Positions 1 to 6,033 of a stretch of DNA of 14,133 nucleotides are shown here, piece by piece. The stretch comes from JBFHRE01 sp041591895 (lineage in GTDB: Bacteria > Actinomycetota > Acidimicrobiia > Spongiisociales > ZC4RG35): NCBI GenBank assembly GCA_041591895.1, contig JBFHRE010000068.1, forward strand, positions 1 to 14,133, written 5' to 3'. The first letter of the stretch is position 1, and every line of letters begins with the position of its first letter. The notes beneath the pieces are model-generated. The model was not told the origin of the DNA. It did not search any database and saw only the letters and a program-made list of their open reading frames with translations. A program made the position numbers and the translations under genes.

Positions 1-373
1 AGAAGAGGGCGTCGAAGGGGCACACCTCCACGCAGATCCCGCAGTACATGCAGAGGGCGTAGTCGATGTCGAACCGATCGAGGGTCGCCCGCACCTTGAC
101 CCGCCCACCCGGCTTGTCAGGTGCCTTCTCCTCCTTGTGACCCTCGATGTAGATGCACCAGTCGGGGCAGTTGCGGGCACACAGCATGCAAACGGTGCAC
201 GCCTCCTGATCGAGAGCGATCACGCCTCGCGCCCGGGCCACCAGCTCCTCTTTGACCACCGGGTAGTTGACCGTGGCGAGGTGCTTCTTCGGATTGAACA
301 GGGTCTGGAGCATCGTCACGAAGGTGACTTTCATGCCGGTCCAGAGACCCTTGCCGAGGATCGGAGTTGCCAT
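1..373 (-). CDS. nuoI: NADH-quinone oxidoreductase subunit I (3' end beyond window)
   Basis: This is the first 124 codons of the ferredoxin-like complex I subunit that carries two [4Fe-4S] clusters (N6a/N6b) and passes electrons towards NuoB at the cytoplasmic face of the membrane. Both cluster motifs are visible: CTVCMLCARNCP at residues 59-70 and CMYCGICVEVCP at 108-119. An amphipathic N-terminal stretch precedes them, as is usual for the family. The ATG at 373-371 shares one base with the nuoH stop (TGATG), so translation is probably coupled. The gene leaves the window after the second cluster, so only the C-terminal tail is missing. Identity is certain at family level; whether the complex uses NADH or another donor cannot be told from this subunit. 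Confidence 0.97.
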   Translation of the reverse strand, partial: MATPILGKGLWTGMKVTFVTMLQTLFNPKKHLATVNYPVVKEELVARARGVIALDQEACTVCMLCARNCPDWCIYIEGHKEEKAPDKPGGRVKVRATLDRFDIDYALCMYCGICVEVCPFDALF

Positions 374-1377
374 CAGAAGACCACCTTGAGGATGCCGGTC
401 ACGACGATGTTGGCGAGCGAGATCGGGATCAGCCACTTCCAGGCGATGGTCTGGAGCTGATCTTCCCGGAAACGGGGGAAGGTCCACCGGAACCAGATGA
501 GGAGGAACACGAGGACCCCGACCTTGGCCGACAGGATCAACGGGCCGGCGAATTCGAGTTGAGCTTCGGTCAGACCGGGTGCCCAATAGCCGCCCAGGAA
601 CAGGGTGGCGGCGATGGCCGACATCGAGAACATGTTGGCGAACTCGGCCAGGAAGAAGAACAGGAACCGGAAACCCGAATATTCGGTCAGGTAACCCATC
701 ACGAGTTCCGACTCGGCAATCGGCATGTCGAAGGGGGTTCGGGACAACTCGGCAACGGCGGCGATCATGAACACCACGAACCCGACGACCTGCGGGATGA
801 CGAACGGCAGACCCCCGCCCCAGCCGAGCTCGGAGAACCAGCCCGCCTGGGCTTCGACGATCCCGTTGAGGCTCATCGTCCCGGCCATCACCACCACGCC
901 GACGGTTGCCAGCACGAGCGGGAGCTCGTAGGCGATCAGCTGGCCGGCCGCCCGGAGACCTCCCATGAGCGAGTACTTGTTGGCCGACGACCAGCCGGCG
1001 ACGAGCACGCCGATGGTGGAGATCGAGGAGATCGCCAGGGCGTAGAAGATCCCGACGTCGAGGTCCTGTACCACGAGACTGGGGCTGAACGGGATCACCA
1101 CGAACAACGTCACGGTGCCGATGAAGACCAAGAACGGGGCGATCTTGAACACCGCCCGGTCTGCCTCTTCCGGTACCAGATCCTCCTTCTGGAAGAACTT
1201 GATGCCGTCGGCCAGAAGCTGCGCCCAACCCCACCGTCCCCCGGCGAAATAGGGGCCGACCCGGTTCTGCATCTTCGCCGAGAGCTTCAGTTCGGCGAAG
1301 CCGATCACCAGCCCGGCGGCGGGGATGAAGGCGGCGATGATGCCGACCTTGAGCAGGAGCTGAAGCCAGAAGTTCAT
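373..1377 (-). CDS. nuoH: NADH-quinone oxidoreductase subunit H
   Basis: This 334-residue membrane subunit of complex I links the hydrophilic arm to the proton-pumping arm and forms part of the quinone site. Family blocks are clear: AKMQNRVGPYFAGG followed by a DGIKFFQKED segment near the first cytoplasmic loop, the YSLMGGLRAAGQLIAYELPL block, and RTPFDMPIAESELVMGYLTEYSG with its acidic residues in the quinone-site loop. About eight hydrophobic helices are visible. I chose the ATG at 1377 over an in-frame GTG 30 bases upstream because AAGGAG lies at 1389-1384, six bases before the ATG, and because MNFWLQLLLK begins the first helix directly. The distal stop overlaps nuoI by one base. Upstream lies the antisense cassette rather than nuoG, so transcription from the nuoA promoter must read through that cassette unless a local promoter exists. 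Confidence 0.97.
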   Translation of the reverse strand: MNFWLQLLLKVGIIAAFIPAAGLVIGFAELKLSAKMQNRVGPYFAGGRWGWAQLLADGIKFFQKEDLVPEEADRAVFKIAPFLVFIGTVTLFVVIPFSPSLVVQDLDVGIFYALAISSISTIGVLVAGWSSANKYSLMGGLRAAGQLIAYELPLVLATVGVVVMAGTMSLNGIVEAQAGWFSELGWGGGLPFVIPQVVGFVVFMIAAVAELSRTPFDMPIAESELVMGYLTEYSGFRFLFFFLAEFANMFSMSAIAATLFLGGYWAPGLTEAQLEFAGPLILSAKVGVLVFLLIWFRWTFPRFREDQLQTIAWKWLIPISLANIVVTGILKVVF

Positions 1378-1389
1378 CGCTGCTCCTTC
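1378..1389 (-). promoter_or_regulatory. Ribosome binding site of nuoH
   Basis: AAGGAG at 1389-1384 on the minus strand is spaced six bases from the nuoH ATG. It fixes the nuoH start and lies outside the repeat-flanked cassette, so nuoH keeps its own translation signal despite the insertion. Confidence 0.8.
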
Positions 1390-1399
1390 GGATCGGCCG

Positions 1400-1427
1400 C
1401 CGGCCACCGGCTACCAGCCACCAGCCA
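1400..1427 (+). repeat. Left heptamer array (four CCRGCYA units) of the four-helix-bundle cassette
   Basis: Four consecutive 7-bp units fit CCRGCYA: CCGGCCA at 1400, CCGGCTA at 1407, CCAGCCA at 1414 and CCAGCCA at 1421. They are the inverted counterpart of the array at 1845-1872; by eye 22 of 28 positions match across the two arrays. The array starts 11 bases beyond the nuoH ribosome binding site and ends 42 bases before the antisense gene. Confidence 0.75.
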
Positions 1428-1456
1428 ATCCCCTTCCACGATGCGCTTCCCCTCTG

Positions 1457-1462
1457 CACAAT
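1457..1462 (+). promoter_or_regulatory. Possible -10 element for the four-helix-bundle gene
   Basis: CACAAT ends seven bases before the ATG at 1470, and no Shine-Dalgarno sequence is visible. This fits a leaderless transcript starting at or next to the ATG, as seems common in this window. No convincing -35 is seen; TTCCAC at 1434-1439 has the right spacing (17 bases) but matches the consensus poorly. Confidence 0.35.
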
Positions 1463-1469
1463 CGAGTGC

Positions 1470-1847
1470 ATGGGCGACTTCAGGAACCTGAGGGTCTGGC
1501 GCGAAGGCCACCTGCTTGCACTTGCCGTGTATGCCGCGACCAGTGACCTTCCGTCCGAGGAACGCTTCGGACTGTCGGCGCAGATGCGCCGCAGTGCGGC
1601 GTCTATACCGATGAACGTCGCAGAGGGCAGCGGTCGCCGAACGGACCGTGACTTCGCCCGATTCACTTCGATGGCAATCGGCTCCTGCAACGAGCTCGAA
1701 TACCAGCTCATCTTGACGTCGGACCTGGGCTACATCTCCGCTGACGTGGGGGAGGAGCTGATCGAACGCACTCGGGTGGTCCGTGGAGGTCTGGTGAGGT
1801 TGCACGACCAGCTGTACGAAAGGCCGGAGAACGACCGCCGTTCGTAG
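1470..1847 (+). CDS. Four-helix-bundle protein (23S rRNA intervening-sequence protein / S23 family)
   Basis: This 125-residue protein has the family signature: an N-terminal F-x5-W-x-x-G-H block (FRNLRVWREGH, 4-14), then QMRRSAASIPMNVAEGSGR at 38-56, F65, and GSCNELEYQL at 71-80. Its length is normal for the family, whose members form small helical bundles; they were first noticed in intervening sequences of 23S rRNA genes and relatives act as accessory proteins of diversity-generating retroelements (Avd). The molecular function of stand-alone members is unknown. Here there is no rRNA or reverse transcriptase nearby. The gene lies antisense inside the nuo operon between nuoD and nuoH, bracketed by inverted heptamer arrays; its stop codon TAG is the first three bases of the right array. 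It appears intact. I infer that it belongs to a mobile or formerly mobile cassette. Confidence 0.93.
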   Translation: MGDFRNLRVWREGHLLALAVYAATSDLPSEERFGLSAQMRRSAASIPMNVAEGSGRRTDRDFARFTSMAIGSCNELEYQLILTSDLGYISADVGEELIERTRVVRGGLVRLHDQLYERPENDRRS

Positions 1848-1872
1848 CTGGCAGCTGGTAGCTGGTAGCTGG
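1845..1872 (+). repeat. Right heptamer array (four YAGCTGG units) of the four-helix-bundle cassette
   Basis: Four consecutive 7-bp units: TAGCTGG at 1845, CAGCTGG at 1852, TAGCTGG at 1859 and TAGCTGG at 1866. The reverse complement is CCAGCTR, matching the left array at 1400-1427. The first unit includes the stop codon of the four-helix-bundle gene, and the last ends four bases before the nuoD stop codon. Confidence 0.8.
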
Positions 1873-1876
1873 CTGC

Positions 1877-3070
1877 TCATCGGTCCACGTCTCCCAGCAC
1901 GAAGTCCAGCGAGCCCATGATGGCGATGATGTCCGGCACCAGCGTCCCTTCGAGGATCCAGGGAAGGATGGAGATGTTGGAGAAGCTGGCGGACCGGATC
2001 TTGAGCCGGTATGGACCCTGACCGCCCTGGGACACCAGGTGGTAGCCCATTTCGCCCTTGGGGTTTTCGGCCCGGACGTATGTCTCACCGACCGGAACCT
2101 TGATCACCTTTGGCACCTTCGCCTGAAGTGGACCGGATGGAATCCCGTCGATTGCCTGCTGGACGATCCGGGCCGACTGGCGGATCTCCTGGAGGCGTAC
2201 CCACCAGCGGTCCCAACAGTCGCCGTTTTCGCCCACCGGAACCTCGAAGTCGAACTTGTCGTACGGCAGGTAGTCCTCGACCTTTCGGAGGTCAAAACGG
2301 GCACCCGAAGCCCGCAGGTTGGGCCCGGACACCCCGTACGACGCCGCCACCTCCACCGGGAGCACCCCGATCCCTTTGGTCCGGGCGAGGACGATCTCGT
2401 TGCCGGCCACCAGGTCTTCGAGCTGGTCGGCGGCATGGAGCACCTTGTCCATCGCCAGGCGGGTCTCGGAGAGAAATCCCTTGGGTAGGTCTTGCACCGT
2501 CTTGCGCTGGGTCGACCCGGCTCCGGCAGCGGGTTTGACCCCACCGATCCGGTTGAAGTTGGGATGGAACCGGCCCCCGGTGACACCTTCGAGCAGATCG
2601 AGGACGCGCTCGCGCTCCCTCAGGCCGAAGAACAGCGGGGTCGCAGCTCCCAGTTCCAGCGGGTAGGACGCCATGAACACCAGGTGCGAGCTGATCCGGG
2701 CCATCTCGGAGAAGATCAAGCGGATGTACTGGGCACGCTCCGGGACTTCGATCTCCATCAGCTTCTCGGTGGCCACCAGGAACGGCACTTCATTGGCGTA
2801 GCCGGAGACCCAGTCGATCCGGTTGACGAGCGCCGTGATCTGGGCGTAGGTCCGAACCTCGGAAAGCTTCTCGTACCCGCGATGCATGTAGCCGATCACC
2901 GGCTTGACGTCGTAGGCCCGCTCGCCGTCGACCTTGGCCACCAGTCGGAGAACTCCATGGGTCGAAGGATGCTGGGGCCCGATGTTGAGCGTCATGTCTG
3001 CGGTCTCGAGTTCGACCGAGACCGAGACCTCCGACAGATGCCGTACGACGTCGTGGTCGATGGAGGTCAT
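1877..3070 (-). CDS. nuoD: NADH-quinone oxidoreductase subunit D
   Basis: This is the 397-residue 49-kDa-type subunit of complex I, descended from the large subunit of NiFe hydrogenases, which forms the quinone reduction cavity with NuoB and NuoH. The motif NIGPQHPSTHGVLRL lies at 29-43 and contains the quinone-site histidine loop; PVIGYMHRGYEKLSE follows at 57-71, and the C-terminus DFVLGDVDR is the conserved family ending. The length is typical. ATG at 3070 overlaps the nuoC stop (ATGA), and GGAG precedes it by seven bases, indicating coupled translation. The gene is separate from nuoC rather than fused. Directly after its stop comes the antisense cassette instead of nuoE. Confidence 0.98.
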   Translation of the reverse strand: MTSIDHDVVRHLSEVSVSVELETADMTLNIGPQHPSTHGVLRLVAKVDGERAYDVKPVIGYMHRGYEKLSEVRTYAQITALVNRIDWVSGYANEVPFLVATEKLMEIEVPERAQYIRLIFSEMARISSHLVFMASYPLELGAATPLFFGLRERERVLDLLEGVTGGRFHPNFNRIGGVKPAAGAGSTQRKTVQDLPKGFLSETRLAMDKVLHAADQLEDLVAGNEIVLARTKGIGVLPVEVAASYGVSGPNLRASGARFDLRKVEDYLPYDKFDFEVPVGENGDCWDRWWVRLQEIRQSARIVQQAIDGIPSGPLQAKVPKVIKVPVGETYVRAENPKGEMGYHLVSQGGQGPYRLKIRSASFSNISILPWILEGTLVPDIIAIMGSLDFVLGDVDR

Positions 3071-3654
3071 GCCTCGTCTCCGTCGCCGGCTTCTTCGTCG
3101 TCGGCGGCGTCGTCCCCCGGCATCCCTTCGACGTCTACGGTCCCCGGCCAGGGCTTGACGTCGCGGGAGAGGAGCGGATACGACTTCAGTAACGGGTTTC
3201 CGACGAATCCGTCCGGAAGATAGAGGTGGACGAGATTCGGATGGCCGACGAACTGGATGCCGAACATCTCGGCGCTCTCGCGCTCGTGCCAGTCGGCTCC
3301 GGGATACACACCGGTCAGGGACGCCAGCGACGGAGCGGACTTGCCGATCGACGTGGAGAAGGTCACACGGCGTCCTTCGCTCAGGTCACCGACGGTGCAC
3401 AGCACCTCGAACCGCTCATCGACCTGGGAATCGACCGACTCGCCCAGCACGGGCTGGTTGCTCCAGTCGACTGCCGACAGCCAGGAGAAGAAGATCAGTC
3501 CGAAGTCGTCGCGAGCCGCGGTCAACGCCTCGACCCACCGATCGGCCGGCACCTCCACCTTGATCGTGTCCGCCGCGGCGGCGAGTGTCCCGCCCACCGC
3601 CTCGACGACCCGGTCGGCGTAGCCGGCAGCGGCGTCAGACTGGCTGGTGGTCAC
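3067..3654 (-). CDS. nuoC: NADH-quinone oxidoreductase subunit C
   Basis: This is the 30-kDa-type subunit of the complex I hydrophilic arm, a scaffold between NuoD and NuoI. The signature DWHERESAEMFGIQFVGHPN, followed by LVHLYLPDGFVGNPLLKSYPL, matches the family block around ERE-x-x-x-MFGI-x-F-x-GHP. The C-terminus is unusually acidic (GDDAADDEEAGDGDEA), a low-complexity tail beyond the conserved core. The reading frame stays open upstream to 3717, but those residues are an arginine/serine-rich shadow of nuoB. I prefer the GTG at 3654 (195 residues), which overlaps the nuoB end by 20 bases; AAGGAG lies 13 bases upstream, somewhat far, so the start is less certain than the identity. Confidence 0.95.
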   Translation of the reverse strand: MTTSQSDAAAGYADRVVEAVGGTLAAAADTIKVEVPADRWVEALTAARDDFGLIFFSWLSAVDWSNQPVLGESVDSQVDERFEVLCTVGDLSEGRRVTFSTSIGKSAPSLASLTGVYPGADWHERESAEMFGIQFVGHPNLVHLYLPDGFVGNPLLKSYPLLSRDVKPWPGTVDVEGMPGDDAADDEEAGDGDEA

Positions 3655-4132
3655 GACGGTTCCACTTCTCCTTGACGTTCTCGCCCTGGATCTTCTTCTG
3701 GAGGGCGACGATGCCATCCATCAGAGCTTCGGGCCGGGGAGGGCATCCGGGCACGTACACGTCTACAGGGATGAGTTGATCGACGCCCTTCGTGACCGAA
3801 TACGAGTCCCAGTAGGGACCGCCGCAGTTCGAACACGACCCCATCGAGATGACGTACTTGGGATCGGGCATCTGGTCGTAGAGACGTTTGACGGCGGGAG
3901 CCATCTTGTCCGTCACCGTGCCCGCCACCACCATCAGATCCGCCTGACGGGGTGACGCGGGGAGGGGAATGATCCCGAACCGCATGAAGTCGTAGCGGGG
4001 GCCGGAAGCCGCCATCATCTCGATGGCGCAGCAGGCGAGACCGAATTGGAACAGCCACAGCGAGTAGCTGCGTGACCAGTTGAGGAGCCAGGAGACAGGC
4101 TTCGGGGCGCCGAACTTCTGGATTATTCCCAT
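3635..4132 (-). CDS. nuoB: NADH-quinone oxidoreductase subunit B
   Basis: This 165-residue subunit holds the terminal [4Fe-4S] cluster N2 that hands electrons to quinone. The cluster ligands are present: the tandem C34-C35 in FGLACCAIEMM, C100 in ISMGSC and C130 in YVPGCPPRPE. The open frame continues upstream to 4351, but that extension is an arginine-rich translation of nuoA in another frame. The ATG at 4132 gives the normal family N-terminus, is preceded by a GGGGG run eight bases away, and overlaps the nuoA stop by ten bases, so translational coupling is likely. Confidence 0.98.
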   Translation of the reverse strand: MGIIQKFGAPKPVSWLLNWSRSYSLWLFQFGLACCAIEMMAASGPRYDFMRFGIIPLPASPRQADLMVVAGTVTDKMAPAVKRLYDQMPDPKYVISMGSCSNCGGPYWDSYSVTKGVDQLIPVDVYVPGCPPRPEALMDGIVALQKKIQGENVKEKWNRRDHQPV

Positions 4133-4488
4133 TTCAGCACCCCCTTCTTGATTGCGTACACCAGTCCTTCGACCAGCGTCAGCATGAAGATCGTGATCGC
4201 GACGACCCCGAAGATGCCAAAGGCCTCGGCATTGATCGCCCAGGGGAAGAGGAACACGGCCTCGACGTCGAACACGACGAACAGCAGGCCGAACACGTAG
4301 TACCGGACATAGGTCTGCGACCACCCGGAGCCAACCGGGTCGACGCCGCATTCATACGTGAGCTTCTTGGCCTTCGTCGGGTTGTTGGGCCGGACGACGG
4401 CTGCCAGACCGAGGAGTGCCGCCACGAGGACCACGCCGAGGGCTGCGAAGACTCCGACTGTGATGTACTGCTCGAAATACGCGCTCAT
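4123..4488 (-). CDS. nuoA: NADH-quinone oxidoreductase subunit A, first gene of the nuo operon
   Basis: This 121-residue membrane subunit has three hydrophobic helices (about 9-31, 62-84 and 89-112). The loop YECGVDPVG (45-53) carries the cysteine known in this family to respond to active/deactive transitions of complex I, and FDVEAVFLFPWA (73-84) carries the conserved acidic pair D74/E76 in the second helix. Length and layout are normal. It opens the operon: a divergent hydrolase gene lies 103 bp upstream, and a TTGGCG-16 bp-TATACT promoter is visible in that gap. No strong ribosome binding site precedes the ATG at 4488. Confidence 0.97.
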   Translation of the reverse strand: MSAYFEQYITVGVFAALGVVLVAALLGLAAVVRPNNPTKAKKLTYECGVDPVGSGWSQTYVRYYVFGLLFVVFDVEAVFLFPWAINAEAFGIFGVVAITIFMLTLVEGLVYAIKKGVLKWE

Positions 4489-4521
4489 GCCACTCTGGGG
4501 TCGTCCGGCGGACTGCGGGCG

Positions 4522-4549
4522 AGTATAAGCAGCGGGCGCGCGGCGCCAA
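4522..4549 (-). promoter_or_regulatory. Likely nuo operon promoter
   Basis: On the minus strand TATACT (4527-4522) is a near-consensus -10, with TTGGCG (4549-4544) 16 bases upstream as a partial -35. Initiation near 4515 would leave a leader of about 28 bases before the nuoA ATG. This is the best sigma-70-type promoter in the window and unlike the leaderless starts seen elsewhere. Confidence 0.6.
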
Positions 4550-4579
4550 AGTCTCGGCCTGCCGGGTTCGATCGGGCCC

Positions 4580-4585
4580 TACGCT
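4580..4585 (+). promoter_or_regulatory. -10 element of a leaderless start (4592 gene)
   Basis: TACGCT is followed by six bases and then the GTG at 4592. No Shine-Dalgarno sequence is present, so transcription would begin at or within a base or two of the start codon. Confidence 0.5.
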
Positions 4586-4591
4586 GGCCCG

Positions 4592-5692
4592 GTGACCCGA
4601 CTGGTTCCCTCTCACAGCGGACTCGGCCTCTCCAATCTCGTCGCCGAAGTCGAGGCCCGGCTGACCGGTCGGAGTCGATGGTCGAGGCTCGACGCCGATG
4701 TCGCGGACGCCTTCCAGGAGGCGGCGAGCTACGTCTTGGTCCTGTTCGACGGGTTGGGTCACTCGATGCTGACGCATCCGCGAGCTGCCGCGCTGGCCGG
4801 GTCGGCCCGCGCCGTCCTGCACGCTCCGTTCCCGACCACGACGACCGTCGCCATGGCAACGGTGGCCACGGGCCTTCCACCGGCGGCGCACGGAGTCATC
4901 GGTCACCTGATGTGGTTGCCGGGGCCCGACCGGGTCGTGAACGTCCTGAAGTGGATCGACCAGACCGGTTCTCCGGTCCCGTACGACACGGAGCGATTCC
5001 TGCCTTCACCAAATGTCTGGGAGCGGTTGTCGGCTGCAGGGATCGAACCGATCACCGTGCAGCCAGGCGACTTCAGCACGTCGCCCTTGACCCGGGCCTT
5101 GTACCGCGGGTGCCGGTTCGAGCCGGTCTATTCGGTTTCCGAGGCGATCGAGGCGACCGTCCGCCTGGCCGAGACACCGGGACGCCTGGTGTTCACGTAC
5201 TTCCCCGAGATCGACTTCGCGTCCCACGTGTACGGGCAGGAGTCCCCCGAATACGAGCGGGCACTGGCCGGCATGGACAACGCCTGGTCGGCTCTGACCG
5301 CCCGCCGGCCCGACGGCGTCACGGTCATCGGAACCGCAGATCACGGCCACATCGACTATCCGGAGTCGGCCAAGCTCAGGATGCGGGACCGGTTCGACGC
5401 CCTCACCAGCTACGGGGACCCCCGCTCGGTCTATCTGCGAGGCGACACGACCCTGATCGAAGACTTCGCCGCAGAGGCCGGATCGGGGGTGATCGGCCGG
5501 GAAACGCTGTTGGACTGGTGGAGCGCCGAGGCCGGCACCCATCCGGAACTCACACGGCGCGCCCCGGAAGCTGCGGTGCTCGCTCCGGACGGTGCGGTTC
5601 TGCTCCCCCGGGGGTTCGACCGGCGACTGCGGGGTTATCACGGTGGGCTGGACCGACGCGAGGTCGAGATCCCGCTGCTGGTATCCGACTGA
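4592..5692 (+). CDS. Alkaline phosphatase superfamily hydrolase (nucleotide pyrophosphatase/phosphodiesterase type)
   Basis: This 366-residue two-metal hydrolase belongs to the type I phosphodiesterase/nucleotide pyrophosphatase group. The metal and nucleophile residues appear in the expected order: D53 in LVLFDGLG, the threonine nucleophile region FPTTTTV (80-86), HGVIGH (100-105), D208 and H212 in EIDFASHVYG, D250-H251 in TADHGH, and H350 in GYHGGL. There is no signal peptide or membrane helix, so it should act in the cytoplasm, unlike many exported relatives. The substrate is not predictable; phosphodiesters or pyrophosphates are reasonable. The GTG start is supported by a TACGCT hexamer six bases upstream. 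It is divergent from nuoA, and I see no functional link to complex I. Confidence 0.88.
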   Translation: MTRLVPSHSGLGLSNLVAEVEARLTGRSRWSRLDADVADAFQEAASYVLVLFDGLGHSMLTHPRAAALAGSARAVLHAPFPTTTTVAMATVATGLPPAAHGVIGHLMWLPGPDRVVNVLKWIDQTGSPVPYDTERFLPSPNVWERLSAAGIEPITVQPGDFSTSPLTRALYRGCRFEPVYSVSEAIEATVRLAETPGRLVFTYFPEIDFASHVYGQESPEYERALAGMDNAWSALTARRPDGVTVIGTADHGHIDYPESAKLRMRDRFDALTSYGDPRSVYLRGDTTLIEDFAAEAGSGVIGRETLLDWWSAEAGTHPELTRRAPEAAVLAPDGAVLLPRGFDRRLRGYHGGLDRREVEIPLLVSD

Positions 5693-5730
5693 TCCGACAC
5701 TGCCGGACGGCGATAGAAGGGCGACGACGG

Positions 5731-5736
5731 TAGGGT
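5731..5736 (+). promoter_or_regulatory. -10 element of a leaderless start (zinc-ribbon gene)
   Basis: TAGGGT is followed by six bases and the GTG at 5743, the same spacing as at the 4592 gene. No ribosome binding site is visible. Confidence 0.5.
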
Positions 5737-5742
5737 CTACAC

Positions 5743-6021
5743 GTGAATCGCTGTCCCAACTGCCGAAGCCGGGTGGACCCGACGTTCACCACTCACTGTC
5801 CCGAATGCGGACAGTCGCTGGTGGCGGGCGTTCAGTCGATGGACATCCCAGGGGCTCCCCGGCGTCGGGTGCGCGCCAGCTTGAATTTCGCAGGCGCCCG
5901 GCGGATCATCATCGCCTTGGTGATTCTGCTGTGGGTGTTCGGATCGCAGGTGTGCAGTCAGATCGGTCGGATCCTCGACGAACTGCCTCGCGAGGCCCTG
6001 GCCGGACACGGGATCCTCTAG
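5743..6021 (+). CDS. Small membrane-anchored zinc-ribbon protein
   Basis: This 92-residue protein has two cysteine knuckles, CPNC at 4-7 and CPEC at 19-22, forming an N-terminal zinc ribbon. A linker rich in arginine (39-45) leads to one hydrophobic helix at about 55-71 and a short polar tail. By charge bias the ribbon should face the cytoplasm. Such small zinc-ribbon/single-helix proteins are widespread and mostly of unknown role. The GTG start begins directly at the ribbon and has a TAGGGT hexamer six bases upstream. It ends 12 bp from the convergent metal-dependent regulator; whether the two are functionally linked is unknown. Confidence 0.8.
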   Translation: MNRCPNCRSRVDPTFTTHCPECGQSLVAGVQSMDIPGAPRRRVRASLNFAGARRIIIALVILLWVFGSQVCSQIGRILDELPREALAGHGIL

Positions 6022-6033
6022 AGACCTTCAGCT

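Larger units (their letters stand above)
1400..1872 (+). mobile_element. Candidate heptamer-flanked insertion cassette carrying one S23-family gene
   Basis: The unit consists of the left heptamer array, a 42-bp leader, the four-helix-bundle gene and the right heptamer array, about 473 bp in all. Removing it would leave only about 26 bp between the nuoD stop and the nuoH ATG, an ordinary operon spacing, which argues that it was inserted. GCTGCTC occurs on both sides (1379-1385 and 1872-1878) and could be a target duplication, but a 7-bp match near GC-rich ends can arise by chance. No transposase, integrase or reverse transcriptase is present, so any movement would need outside enzymes. The mobile nature is inference; gene, repeats and placement are observed. 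Confidence 0.5.

Noticed and set aside
367..1491. Long plus-strand open frame (374 codons) across nuoH
   Set aside because: It is the antisense shadow of nuoH: its product is Glu/Asp/His/Gly-rich with no recognisable domain, while the minus strand encodes a clear NuoH.
1470..1847. Diversity-generating retroelement (Avd) locus
   Set aside because: The protein is related to Avd, but there is no reverse transcriptase, template/variable repeat pair or target gene in the window.
1400..1872. Heptamer arrays as a CRISPR array
   Set aside because: Units are 7 bp, directly abutting, without spacers, and the two arrays are inverted around a gene.
4133..4351. N-terminal extension of NuoB (73 residues)
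   Set aside because: The extra residues are an Arg-rich out-of-frame translation of nuoA; NuoB proteins begin near the internal ATG at 4132.
5693..5742. Terminator between the hydrolase and zinc-ribbon genes
   Set aside because: No stable stem followed by a T run is visible in these 50 bases.
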